Origin: CBDCKR01 sp964572045
Lineage (GTDB): Bacteria; Gemmatimonadota; Gemmatimonadetes; Longimicrobiales; Gaopeijiaceae
Assembly: GCA_964572045.1 (NCBI GenBank)
Contig: CAZNEI010000022.1
Span: forward strand, 1 to 41,128
DNA length: 41,128 bases
Direction of reading: 5' to 3'
The translations under genes were made by a program, and so were the position numbers. Positions within the stretch are counted from its first letter, which is position 1, and each line of letters begins with the position of its first letter. Shown here one piece after another: positions 1 through 8,539 of this stretch. The notes beneath the pieces were generated by a model. That model did no database searches, was not told the origin of the DNA, and saw only the letters and a program-made list of their open reading frames with translations.

Positions 1-149
1 TCCAGGCCCTCGTTCCGTCCTCGGTTCCTTATGGCGCGATGAACCGCGCCATCACGTTGGCGGCTGGTGTGCCAGGCGGACGGCGTACCCTTAAAGGCGG
101 GAGGTCACGTATTGACATCCTTTTGTGAACGTTGGAGTTACGGGATTCG

Positions 150-340
150 TGGTCAGGGTGTCCGCCAATTGACTTCCGAAAAAAGGGGATCGGGTGCGGC
201 GGCTCGCGAGCGCCTTCCGAAGCCGGTCCTCGTCGGCCCTCCGGTAGCACTGAAGGAAGGTCGTGGCCGTCTTCCAGCTGCCGAGTCGCACAGCACATGA
301 GGCTCTGCTTCTGGCTGGCAAGGACTTTGGAGGATGCCTG
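150..340 (-). pseudogene. Tyrosine-recombinase (integrase) 3'-end remnant
   Basis: On the minus strand this encodes a peptide containing WKTATTFLQCYRRADEDRL followed by RKAL. It closely matches the 3' end of the better preserved integrase remnant at 22666-23167 (QCYQRPDEDRLRKAL), including the Tyr that would be the catalytic nucleophile in this family. Comparison of the two copies at DNA level shows one base missing near position 285 (GGCAGCTGG here against GGGAGGCTGG), so the reading frame is broken. The upstream catalytic Arg and His-x-x-Arg boxes are absent. It is a dead scrap, not an active gene. It abuts the truncated kinase/receiver pseudogene on its 5' side, which suggests that both belong to one decayed accessory segment. 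The extent is approximate. Confidence 0.7.
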
Positions 341-431
341 GGGACGCCTGCATGCCCGGGGCGTCCATAGCGGCCATACACGTTTGATGCGGCCCTCGGA
401 ATGAGATGCAGGTCGGTCCTCGGACGCCCGT

Positions 432-2470
432 CTACGGGGGCCCTGCCGGCATGCGGTCGCGGAGCACGAAGGGCTCGCGGCCGGGCCCGGTTTGCCTGCG
501 TAGCGCCAGCTTGACGCGCGCCACGAGTTCGGCCGGCGAGAACGGCTTGACGATGTAGTCGGCGGCGCCGGCCTCCAGCGCCCTTGCGACGGTGTCGCCG
601 CGCCCGTAGGCGGAGACGAGGATCACGGGCAGGCCGGCGAGCGCCGGAAGCGTCTCCATCAGCTCGATGCCGTCGGTGCCGGGCAGCACGAGGTCCAGCA
701 GGACCAGGCGGGGCCGTCGGGTCTTGACCAGGCGGGCCACCTCGCCCGGCTCGGCGGTGACGACCGGGGCGTAGCCCGCCGCCGCGAGCGCGCCGCGCAC
801 CTGCCGCAGCGAGTTGGGATCGTCGTCCACCACGAGGATCGGTGTGTGCTTCCGATCCGGGCGCGACGGCGGGGGGCCACTCCCCGAGGCACCTGGCTCC
901 GCTTCCGCCGCCGGCAGCGTGAACACCACGCGCGCGCCCCCGCCCCGGCCCGTCGCTCTCGGCCCGGATGCGCCCGCCGTGCGCCTCCACCAGCCCCTTG
1001 CAGATGACGAGCCCCAGGCCGGAGCCCCGGCTCCGGGGATCGGCGCCCGTGTGCCGGCTGAACAGGTGGGGCAGCGCCTCCGCCGCTACGCCCTCCCCCT
1101 CGTCGGAGACCGAGACCGCGACATGCCCGCTTTCGCGCGCCGCCGCCACCCGGATCGGCGACGTCTCCGGCGAGTGACGTGCGGCGTTGGCAAGCAGGTT
1201 GTCGAGCACCTGCACGATGTGCCGCCCGTCGGCCATCACCTGGGGAAGGTCCGCCGGCAGGTCGACGACGACGGCATGCCTCCCGCCCCCGCCCGCGAAC
1301 GCCGTGCGCGCCCGCTCCACGAGAGCGCCGACCTCCTCGGGCGCAACGTCCACCGGCAGCGTGGCCGCGCCGATGCGCCCCGCGTCCATCAGATCGGCGA
1401 TCAGCCCGTCCATGCGGTCGGCTTGCTCCTCGACGATGCGCAGGAACTGGCGCAGCTCCGCCCGGTCGGGGTCGCGCGAACCTCCCAGCGCCGTCGCGGC
1501 CGAGCCCTTGATGGCGGCGAGCGGAGCCCTGAGCTCGTGGCTCACCAGACCCAGGAACTCCGCCCGCGAGCGCTCCAGAGCCTCGAACGGGGCCAGGTCC
1601 TGGATCGTCACCACCACCGTCTCGACCGCGCCCTCCGGCGAGCGGATCGGGGTCGCATCGAGCAGCGTCCGGACGCTGCGCCCGTCGGGCACCGAGAGCT
1701 CGACCTCCTCGGCCCGCACCCGCTCGGCGCTGCGGAGATCGGCGAGCGTGGCCTCGCGCCCGTCGCCCCTCCGGCAAGGTCACCTCCTCCGCCAACCGCT
1801 CGATCGGGCGGCCGGGTGTGCGCAGCCTGGCCACGATGCGCTTCGCCTCCCGGTTGAAAGGACGGCGCCGCACCGGTCGAGGCATCGAACACCACGACCC
1901 CGATCGGCGAGGTCTCGACCAGCGCCTCCAGGTCGGCCCGGACGCGCCGCTCGTCGCGGTGCGGGCGGGCGTGGACGATGGCCGCCGCCTGCTGCGCGAA
2001 CAGCACAAGCACCTCCTCGTCCTCGGTCGTGAACTCCCGCCCTCCTTCCGTCTCGGTGAGGAAGAGGCTGCCCACGTGCACGCCCCGGTGACGGATCGGC
2101 GCGCCCTGCAGAATCCTGCACGGAATCGGGGGCGGAGCTCAATCCGAGCGACCGGACGTAGCCGGAGAAGCCACTGACTCTCAACGGCTGCGGCAGGTCC
2201 CGGAGGTGCTCGAACAGCCGCGGACCGTCGGGCCACGCGGCCAGCGCTCCGTGTTCCTCCGGCGTCAGCCCGGAGGTGAGAAACCGGTCGGGTCGGCTCC
2301 CCTCGCCGCCGATCGTGAGCGCGCCGTGGCGGGCCCCGGTGAGCTCGCGGGCGCTGTCCACGACCTCACGCAGCACGGTGTCAAGGTCGAGGCTCGCGCC
2401 GATGCGCAGGATCGCCCCGATCACGGCGGCATCGCGACCGCCCGGGCCTGCGGCGCCTGTTCGTGGGAAT
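432..2470 (-). pseudogene. Decayed GAF / histidine kinase / receiver hybrid gene
   Basis: Read 5' to 3' on the minus strand, the coding sense jumps between frames. The pieces are: a GAF-type N-terminus (ILRIGASLDLDTVLREVVD; about 2440-2125); a second GAF part (VHVGSLFLTETEGGREFT; about 2110-1865); a PAS-like stretch (ETSPIGVVVFDAS) that changes frame near 1855 and again near 1768; then an intact kinase core with H-box SHELRAPLAAIKG, N-box DNLLANAARHS and G-box GSGLGLVICKG (1765 to about 945). After another frame change near 940 comes a receiver domain (ILVVDDDPNS, phosphoacceptor in LLDLVLPGTDG, KPFSPAEL) that ends at 432. The residues after the receiver look like the entry to a winged-helix domain that is cut off. 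At least four frame breaks make a functional product implausible. A probable GTG start is at 2424. Confidence 0.85.
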
Positions 2471-2527
2471 CGTCCAACGGTCCGCCCGCCTCCCTCGGTC
2501 CACACGGTGGCGAGCCTCCAGGTGGAC

Positions 2528-3160
2528 ATGGCTGCGGGGATGCGCGCCGGGATCGCGGAGTGGGCGCAGATTCCGGCGCCGACGCCCGCGCCCGCACCGC
2601 ATGTGATTCCGCCAGGCGGTACACCGCGCCGGTGGGACTTTTGGTGCAAACACCGGCGTCTCGACTGGATGCCGGGCGACACGATCCAGGCCGGGCTGGA
2701 ACTGCACGTCGTCATCGAGGTGGACGCGGACCCCGGAGACAGCCACGAGCTCGGGGCAGGCGGGCCTCCCTGCTTCTACGATACATGGCAGCACGGCGGC
2801 GTCCTCGTGCCGGTGCTGACCGGCATAATCCATGTGAGCCCGGCGCGGTTCCGCAGGGATGTCCGCGGCCAGAGCCATGTCGGATGGCGGTGGATCGCGA
2901 TGCACGAGCTTGGGCATATTGTAGGCGTGGCAAACTGGGCGGCGAACCTGGTCGAGGTGGTGGTGGCCAGGCACGACGTCATGAACTGGAGCGGGGATTT
3001 CCGCACGGAGGTGATCACCGACCTCTCGCTATCGGCCTTGTTTCCCGGCTTCAAAGCGGAACCGCAGGGCCACACCCTTCCAACTGACGCCTGGCAATAC
3101 ATGCCCGGAACTCAGATGAAGGGGATGGGTGTGGTCGATTTCAGGTACACGAGCCCGTAA
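2528..3160 (+). CDS. Metzincin-like zinc metalloprotease, probably 5'-truncated
   Basis: The predicted product of 210 residues carries HELGHIVGVAN at residues 126-136, matching the metzincin zinc motif HExxHxxGxxH except that the last ligand is Asn instead of His. A downstream ARHDVMNWS resembles a Met-turn and offers a nearby His. The frame stays open upstream to 2276, but that part is the antisense of the decayed kinase gene and reads as Arg/Ser/Pro-rich noise, so I start at ATG 2528. Proteases of this kind are normally secreted, yet no signal peptide is visible from this start. The gene therefore probably lost its 5' end at the junction with the kinase pseudogene. It may be a remnant rather than a working enzyme. 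Substrate unknown. Confidence 0.5.
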   Translation: MAAGMRAGIAEWAQIPAPTPAPAPHVIPPGGTPRRWDFWCKHRRLDWMPGDTIQAGLELHVVIEVDADPGDSHELGAGGPPCFYDTWQHGGVLVPVLTGIIHVSPARFRRDVRGQSHVGWRWIAMHELGHIVGVANWAANLVEVVVARHDVMNWSGDFRTEVITDLSLSALFPGFKAEPQGHTLPTDAWQYMPGTQMKGMGVVDFRYTSP

Positions 3161-3211
3161 CCCCCCAACCGTGCCCTACGTCGGAGTTCGTCACGGCCGC
3201 GCGCGGGTCAT

Positions 3212-4807
3212 TCACACCTGGAACACCCCCAACTTGAATCCCTCCTCCGGATCGTGGCGGCATGCTACCTGGAGGAGGAGATCGAGCGTTTCCCGGGTGT
3301 GGCGCGGATCGATGAGGGCATCCACCCACAGATTCGCGGCCGCGTGGTAGGGGGACACCGTCTGTTCGTACCGCCTGCGCACACGGGCCAGGATCTCGGC
3401 CGCGTCTTCTTCGGTCAACGTGCCGCCGGCCTTGGACTCTTCGATGGCGAGCATGGTCTCGGCCGCGTGATCCCCGGCCATCACGGCGATCGAGGCGGTC
3501 GGCCAGGCGAGAAGGAAACGCGGGCCGTAGGCCCGGCCGCAGAGAGCGTAGTTCCCCGCGCCATAGCTGTTTCCGACGACGACGGTGAGCTTCGGCACCC
3601 TCGAGTTCGCGACCGCGTTTACGAGCTTCGCGCCGTTCCGGATGATTCCGCTCTGCTCGGCCCGCTTGCCGACCATGAACCCGGTCACGTCTTGGAAGAA
3701 CAGGAGCGGGAGGCCCTTCTGGTTGCAGTTGACGACGAAGCGAGCGGCCTTGGCGGCCGCGTCGCCGTAGATGACGCCTCCGACGTGCACCTCGCCCTGC
3801 GCCGTCCGGGAGGTCGCGCGCTGGTTGGCGACGATCCCGACGACGCGGCCGTTCAGCCGCGCCGTGCCGGTGAGCAGCGAGCCGCCGTAGAGCGCCTTGT
3901 ATTCCTCCCAGCTTCCGGCGTCGATGATCGAGCGGAGAAGCAGCCTGGTGTCGTACGCCCTGGTCCGGTCGGCCGGCACGACGGAGAGGAGTGCCTCGGG
4001 ATCGCACTCGGGCTCCCGGGCGGCCCGGACCGGGTAGCGCGTGGCTGGCGGCTCGGGCCAGCTGGCGGCGAGTCGGCGCACCCGGGCGAGGCAGGCTGCT
4101 TCGTCCTCGTCCTCATAGTCCGCCATCCCGCTGAGCCGGCTGTGCGTGTATGAGCCGCCCAGCTCCTGCATGTCCTGCACTTGCCCGATGGCGGCCTTCA
4201 CGAGGTGCGGAGCGGCGAGGAAGATGCCTCCGCTCCCCTTGACCATGAGCAGCTCGTCGCAGAGGGCGGGGAGGTAGGCTCCGCCCGCCACGCACGGCCC
4301 TAGGACGGCGGCGATCTGGGGAACCCCCATCGCGGAGAGCCGCGCGTTGTTGTAGAAGATGCGTCCGGCGTGGTCGCGGTCGGGGAAGCTTCCGTCCTGG
4401 AGCGGGAGAAAGAGCCCGCCCGAGTCGACGAGGTAGACGAGCGGAAGCCCGTTCTCGAGGGCGATCTCCTGTCCCCGCAGGATCTTCTTGATCGTCAGGG
4501 GGAACCATGTGCCGCTCTTGACCATCGAGTCGTTTGCGATGGCGAGGCAGAGACGTCCGCTCACCGTGCCGATGACGACGCGGACCCCGGCGGAGCGGAT
4601 CTCCCCGTGCTCCTCGTAGCAGCCCATGGCCGCGAACGTGGCGATCTCGAAGCGCGGCGTATCGGGATCGAAGAGGAGGTCCAGGCGTTCGTGGACCGTG
4701 AGCTTGTTGCGTGCGTGCTGCTTTGCGATGGCTTGAGCGGGGCCCGCACGCGAGTACTCCGCGTGGAGCGCCTCGAGCCGGCGGACGGCTTCACGCACCC
4801 CGGTCAT
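3212..4807 (-). CDS. Acyl-CoA carboxylase, carboxyltransferase (beta) subunit, methylcrotonyl-CoA type
   Basis: The 531-residue product has the full carboxyltransferase fold and the normal length for a methylcrotonyl/geranyl-CoA carboxylase beta chain. Diagnostic stretches are AKQHARNKLTVHERLDLLFD near the N-terminus, VLGPCVAGGAYLPALCDE in the N-lobe oxyanion region, DVTGFMVGKRAEQSGIIRNG in the C-lobe and the C-terminal KLGVFQV. The family transfers CO2 from carboxybiotin to an acyl-CoA. The ATG at 4805-4807 overlaps the hydratase stop (ATGA), so it is the last gene of the operon and likely translationally coupled. A start 900 bases further upstream in the same frame is rejected because it reads through the neighbours. 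No biotin carboxylase/biotin-carrier (alpha) subunit lies in the window, so its partner must be encoded elsewhere. Substrate (methylcrotonyl- or geranyl-CoA) is inferred. Confidence 0.9.
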   Translation of the reverse strand: MTGVREAVRRLEALHAEYSRAGPAQAIAKQHARNKLTVHERLDLLFDPDTPRFEIATFAAMGCYEEHGEIRSAGVRVVIGTVSGRLCLAIANDSMVKSGTWFPLTIKKILRGQEIALENGLPLVYLVDSGGLFLPLQDGSFPDRDHAGRIFYNNARLSAMGVPQIAAVLGPCVAGGAYLPALCDELLMVKGSGGIFLAAPHLVKAAIGQVQDMQELGGSYTHSRLSGMADYEDEDEAACLARVRRLAASWPEPPATRYPVRAAREPECDPEALLSVVPADRTRAYDTRLLLRSIIDAGSWEEYKALYGGSLLTGTARLNGRVVGIVANQRATSRTAQGEVHVGGVIYGDAAAKAARFVVNCNQKGLPLLFFQDVTGFMVGKRAEQSGIIRNGAKLVNAVANSRVPKLTVVVGNSYGAGNYALCGRAYGPRFLLAWPTASIAVMAGDHAAETMLAIEESKAGGTLTEEDAAEILARVRRRYEQTVSPYHAAANLWVDALIDPRHTRETLDLLLQVACRHDPEEGFKLGVFQV

Positions 4808-5577
4808 GTCTCGCTCCAACGGACCGCCTCCTTCCGACGAAAAGCCTCCAGGCCCCGGCGCGCATCCTCGGTTCGCACCGCCTGCCGGAACTCCCCCTTG
4901 GCCGCCTCGATCTCCTTGTCCAGCTCGGTCGGAAGCCGCCGGTCGAGGAACGCCTTCGTGCGCCGGAGGGCCACGGCGGAGCGATGGTGAAGGAGCTCCC
5001 GGGCGAACCGCTCCATCTCCGCTCCGCCATCGCCTTCGGCCAGGACGTCGACGAGGCCGGCCGCGAGCGCGCGGGACGGGCCGAACACGCTGCCTCCCAA
5101 CGCCATGGCGGAAAGCGCCTTGGGAGCGATCCTCCGCGTGAGCACGACAGAGACGAGCGCCGGTACGAGCCCGATCCGGGCTTCGGGAAGCTGAAAGCTC
5201 GCGCGCCGACCCGCCCAGGTCACGTCGGCCGCGGCAGCCAGGCCCACGCCTCCCCCGACGGCGGCCCCCCCGACGGCGCAGAGAACCGGCACGGGGAAGG
5301 TGAGGAGCGTCTGGTAGACGCCGCCCAGGGCCTCGGCCAGTGTGCGCGCTTCCCTGGGTCGGGTCAGATCCACCTCCCTCAGGTCGATCCCGGCGCAGAA
5401 CCCCTGACCCGCAGCCCCCAGGCAGAGCACGCGCGTTCCGGGGTCCCGCGCGGCCTCGTCCAGAGCGGACTGGAGCGCGGCGAGCAGCCGGGGGGAGAGG
5501 GCGTTTCTGCGCTCCGGGCGACGCAGAGTGAGCCGCACGATTCCCCCTTCGGCCCTTCGGAGGACGAGGCTCCTCAT
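4804..5577 (-). CDS. Enoyl-CoA hydratase/isomerase family protein (methylglutaconyl-CoA hydratase-like)
   Basis: A crotonase-fold protein of 257 residues. It has the N-terminal RLTLRRPERRNALS, the CoA/oxyanion segment AGQGFCAGIDLREVDL and the central AVGGAAVGGGVGLAAAAD followed by LPEARIGLVPALVS. The first of the two canonical hydratase glutamates (usually GGGxE) is replaced by Gly, whereas the second (PEARIG) is kept. As I recall, LiuC/AtuE-type hydratases share this pattern together with RIGLVPA, which would suit 3-methylglutaconyl- or isohexenylglutaconyl-CoA as substrate. The gene overlaps both neighbours by ATGA junctions: its ATG at 5575-5577 overlaps the stop of the small AtuA-like gene, and its stop overlaps the carboxylase start. 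The role is to hydrate the product of the carboxylase. Confidence 0.85.
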   Translation of the reverse strand: MRSLVLRRAEGGIVRLTLRRPERRNALSPRLLAALQSALDEAARDPGTRVLCLGAAGQGFCAGIDLREVDLTRPREARTLAEALGGVYQTLLTFPVPVLCAVGGAAVGGGVGLAAAADVTWAGRRASFQLPEARIGLVPALVSVVLTRRIAPKALSAMALGGSVFGPSRALAAGLVDVLAEGDGGAEMERFARELLHHRSAVALRRTKAFLDRRLPTELDKEIEAAKGEFRQAVRTEDARRGLEAFRRKEAVRWSET

Positions 5578-5972
5578 CGGTCGGGCAGTACGCAGCCGGC
5601 CGGGAGCTGCTCCCCCCAGTGCTCCGCGACGGAGCGCGCGGTTCGGTCGGACAGCTCGAGGGGCAGGCGGAGAAGGGCCTGGGCGTAGGTCTTGCCCTGA
5701 GCGTCGAGCCGGAGTCCGAGAGACCCCCCTCCATCCAGGGCACGCCGGACCACGAAGTTCAGAGCCCACAGGTTCGGCAGCTCGAAGCGCTCGACGGGGC
5801 CGATCCCCAGAGGACGGAGGTGCTCGGCCACCCTCGCGACCGAGAGTTCGGCCGCGAGGATAGGGTACCATTGGCTGCGTCGCGCGATGACGCCGATGTT
5901 CACCGTGTCGCCCTTGTCGCCTGAGCGTCCGTGGGCGAGGAGGAAGAGCCGGTGGCGCACGCGGTCCGTCAA
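5574..5972 (-). CDS. Small AtuA C-terminal-domain-like protein
   Basis: A 132-residue protein beginning MTDRVRHRLFLLAHGRSGDK with GDTVNIGVIARRSQWYP close behind. The ARSGDKGDTVNIG-like signature is the hallmark of the small C-terminal domain of AtuA-family proteins, which I recall as a ferredoxin-like fold. Here it is a free-standing gene located just after a separate gene for the large AtuA domain (18-base gap). In Pseudomonas-type AtuA the two parts are, as I recall, one polypeptide. The stop overlaps the hydratase start (ATGA). The biochemical role of this domain is not established. A partnership with the upstream AtuA protein is inferred from adjacency and from domain fusion elsewhere. 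Confidence 0.8.
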   Translation of the reverse strand: MTDRVRHRLFLLAHGRSGDKGDTVNIGVIARRSQWYPILAAELSVARVAEHLRPLGIGPVERFELPNLWALNFVVRRALDGGGSLGLRLDAQGKTYAQALLRLPLELSDRTARSVAEHWGEQLPAGCVLPDR

Positions 5973-5990
5973 AGTGTGGGCCTCCTCGCG

Positions 5991-7370
5991 TCAGTCCAGC
6001 ACCCGGACCCTGGGCTCTACCCGATCGCGGGGGAGGAGGCACGACCACACCCCGCTCACCTGCGTCGCCCGAGGCCTGCCGCCCGCATATCCGGTGGCTC
6101 CCGGCGGGCCCGTGAGCACGAGACCGACCAGCTCGCGCCCGAGCCAGTCGCAGGCGGCGCGGTCGTGGGAGCGGGCCGAGACCCGGAGCACCACCTCGTC
6201 GGGCTCCGCGGCCAGTGCGCCCCCGGCGGTGTCGAGGCCTCCGAAGAGCGCTCCCGCACCCGGGTGCTCGATCCGCCACTCGTCGAATACGGCCCCGACC
6301 CGGGCTTCGGTGCGCCCCCGGACAAGCTCTCCCGCGGCTCGCGCCTTGGCAAGCGCTTGGGGCCACGCGTACGTCAGCTCGCCCGTCACCTTCCAACCGG
6401 CCGCGTAGACGCAGGTGACCTTGAGGCTGTCTGGCGCGGGCCCGGCGCGGACGCCCCGGATCCCGACCCGGTTCGGTCCCTCCTCGATGAGCCGGATCGT
6501 CGTGAAATCCGTGACGCAATCCGCTGTGGCGTAGGTGCGCGGATCCCCGATCTCGTAGACGAGCTGCTCCTTCACGGTGGCGGCGCTGACCAAGCCGCCG
6601 AGCGACTCGTGCTTCGTGATGGTCGCCCGGTTCGGGCCGGAGAGCTCGGCGATCGGGAACCCGATCCGCTCCGGGTCCGGGACACTCTGCCAGTCGCCCA
6701 GAAAATTCCCGCCCGATGCCTGAGCGCCGCACTCGAGCACGTGGCCGACCACGGTGCCGAGCCCGCGCGCGTCCCAGTCGTCGGGAGCGACGCCGAACTC
6801 GTGGAGGATGGCGGCCAGTGCCAGGGAGGCGTCGGTCGTGCGGCCCGTCACGACCACCTGCGCTCCCCGTTCGAGCGCCTCGACGATCGGGTCGGCGCCC
6901 AGGTAGGCGTGAGCGCTCGTGAGCCGCTCCGCGACCTCGCCGAGGGCCGGACCGTCCGGATCGAGAGGCACGATTCGGCCGCATGCTCCGCCGTCGCCCC
7001 CAACCTCGGCCCTCAGCACATCGAGGACGTCCGAGCCCTCAACGACCCCCACCGCGAGGCCGGCCGCGCCGACCGCCTTCGCTCTCTGGAGCAAGGCCTC
7101 GGCGCACGCCCGCGGATTCACCCCTCCCGCACTCGCGATCACGCGGATCCCGCGGTCCACGATCTCGGGGAGGAGATCGCCCAGATCGGTCACGAAATCG
7201 TGTGCGTAACCCGCCCGGGCGTCCCGGCGGTGGAGCTTGTCCAGGATCGCCGTCGTCACCTCGGCCAGGTAATCGAGCACGAGGTAGTCGATCGGTCCGG
7301 ACCGCACCTGGAGCGGAAGCGCCTGGGGCCAATCCCCCCAGAATGCCGAGCCGGCCGCAATCCGTATCAC
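5991..7370 (-). CDS. AtuA-family acyclic terpene utilisation protein (DUF1446), large domain only
   Basis: The 459-residue protein matches the DUF1446/AtuA family along its length. It begins IRIAAGSAFWGDWPQALPLQ with an AGSAFWGD nucleotide/phosphate-loop-like start. Further markers are IDYLVLDYLAEVTTAIL, VIASAGGVNPRACAEALL, AHAYLGADPIVEAL, VVTGRTTDASL, HVLECGAQASGGNF and FPIAELSGPNRATITKHES. AtuA is required for growth on acyclic terpenes such as citronellol/geraniol in pseudomonads, but its reaction is unknown. Its ATG at 7368-7370 overlaps the stop of the acyl-CoA dehydrogenase gene (ATGA). It ends before the usual C-terminal domain, which follows as its own gene. Cytoplasmic; no signal or membrane segments seen. 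Confidence 0.85.
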   Translation of the reverse strand: MIRIAAGSAFWGDWPQALPLQVRSGPIDYLVLDYLAEVTTAILDKLHRRDARAGYAHDFVTDLGDLLPEIVDRGIRVIASAGGVNPRACAEALLQRAKAVGAAGLAVGVVEGSDVLDVLRAEVGGDGGACGRIVPLDPDGPALGEVAERLTSAHAYLGADPIVEALERGAQVVVTGRTTDASLALAAILHEFGVAPDDWDARGLGTVVGHVLECGAQASGGNFLGDWQSVPDPERIGFPIAELSGPNRATITKHESLGGLVSAATVKEQLVYEIGDPRTYATADCVTDFTTIRLIEEGPNRVGIRGVRAGPAPDSLKVTCVYAAGWKVTGELTYAWPQALAKARAAGELVRGRTEARVGAVFDEWRIEHPGAGALFGGLDTAGGALAAEPDEVVLRVSARSHDRAACDWLGRELVGLVLTGPPGATGYAGGRPRATQVSGVWSCLLPRDRVEPRVRVLD

Positions 7371-8539
7371 GGGGTCGGCGTCCGGCTGGCCCGCGCCGAC
7401 GGATCCCTCAGCGTCTTCGCGATCAAGACGCGGAGGATCTCGCTCGTGCCTTCACCGATCTCAAGGAGCTTGGCATCCCTCAGGTACCGCTCCACCCCGT
7501 GCTCCGCCAGGTATCCGTATCCGCCGTGCAGCTGGATTGCCTCCATGCAGATCCGCGTCGCCGTCTCCGAAGCGAAGAGCTTCGTGGCGGCCGAATCGAA
7601 GTAGGTGGCCCGACCCTCGTCCATCAGCGTGGCGCCCCGACGGGCGAGAGCCCGCGCCGCCTCGAGTTGCACCGCCATGTCGGCGAGCTTGGCCTGGACG
7701 AGTTGGTGCTCGATGATCGGCTTCCCGAATGTCTTGCGATGGTTCGCGTAGGCGACGCTCTTTTCGAACGCCGCCCGCGCGAGCCCCAGAGCGATCGAGG
7801 AGATCAGGACGCGGCCGCCCTTCAAGACCGTCTTCACGTCGCGCATGGCCCGGCCGGGCTCACCCAACAGCTGCGAGCCGGGCACGCGCACGTCGTTCAG
7901 GTGGAGGGTCACCGTATCGGACGACCTCATCCCCATCTTTTCGAGCGGGACATCGGCCGATAGGCCCGGGGTTCCGCGTGGTACGACAAAGGCGCTGATC
8001 CGGTTTCGCCCCCCCTCGGGGGTTGCCGTCGCGAGGACGACGTACGTTCCGGCGCGTGATCCGTTCGTAATGAACTGCTTCGTTCCGTTCAGGATCCAGT
8101 CGCCGCCGTCCTGGATTGCGGCCGTGCGGAGCGCCGTGGCATCCGTCCCCGCCAGAGGCTCCGTAAGGCACCAGGCCCCCATCTGCTCTCCCGACACCAA
8201 GGGAGGCAGAAAGCGCTGTCGTTGCTCCTCGCTTCCCGCGACCAGGATGTGGTTGACCGCGAGGCCGTTGTGAGCCGATATGCCCAATGCGAGACCCGCG
8301 TCGTGCCTGGAAATCTCCTCCAGAATCACGGCCCCCGACCGGTAGGATCCTCCGGCGCCTCCGTAGTCTTCCGGAACCTGAATGCCCAAGAACTTCAACT
8401 CGCCGAGGCGCGGCACGATGGAGTTGGGGAACCTTCCCGCGCGTTCCCAGTCCCGGGTGTGGGGCGCCACCTCGTCCTCGGCGAACCGCACCGTCCGCTC
8501 CCTCAGTCGAGAGAGGCCTGTCGTCAAGTCCCGGTCCAT
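7367..8539 (-). CDS. Acyl-CoA dehydrogenase
   Basis: A 390-residue flavin-dependent acyl-CoA dehydrogenase of standard length. N-domain: LGIQVPEDYGGAGGSYRSGA. Substrate/FAD region: MGAWCLTEPLAGTDATALRT and FITNGSRAGTYVV. C-domain: LGLARAAFEKSVAYANHRKT, ATRICMEAIQLHGGYGYLAE and YLRDAKLLEIGEGTSEILR. The EGTSEI Glu at about residue 363 occupies the catalytic-base position of short/medium-chain enzymes; isovaleryl-CoA dehydrogenases place the base elsewhere. It is the first gene of the operon. Together with a carboxyltransferase and hydratase it would supply the enoyl-CoA for carboxylation, as isovaleryl- or citronellyl-CoA dehydrogenase does in Liu/Atu pathways. The precise substrate cannot be decided from the sequence. 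Confidence 0.93.
   Translation of the reverse strand: MDRDLTTGLSRLRERTVRFAEDEVAPHTRDWERAGRFPNSIVPRLGELKFLGIQVPEDYGGAGGSYRSGAVILEEISRHDAGLALGISAHNGLAVNHILVAGSEEQRQRFLPPLVSGEQMGAWCLTEPLAGTDATALRTAAIQDGGDWILNGTKQFITNGSRAGTYVVLATATPEGGRNRISAFVVPRGTPGLSADVPLEKMGMRSSDTVTLHLNDVRVPGSQLLGEPGRAMRDVKTVLKGGRVLISSIALGLARAAFEKSVAYANHRKTFGKPIIEHQLVQAKLADMAVQLEAARALARRGATLMDEGRATYFDSAATKLFASETATRICMEAIQLHGGYGYLAEHGVERYLRDAKLLEIGEGTSEILRVLIAKTLRDPSARASRTPTP

Noticed and set aside
659..2236. Long minus-strand open frame of about 525 codons
   Set aside because: Arg/Gly/Ala-rich shadow of the kinase pseudogene. Only a short middle part (REAKRIVARLRTPGRP) carries the true sense.
4804..6984. Single 726-codon frame joining AtuA antiphase sequence to the hydratase
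   Set aside because: Upstream of 5577 it is an out-of-frame reading of the AtuA genes. The hydratase starts at MRSLVLRRAEGG, which overlaps the previous stop by ATGA.
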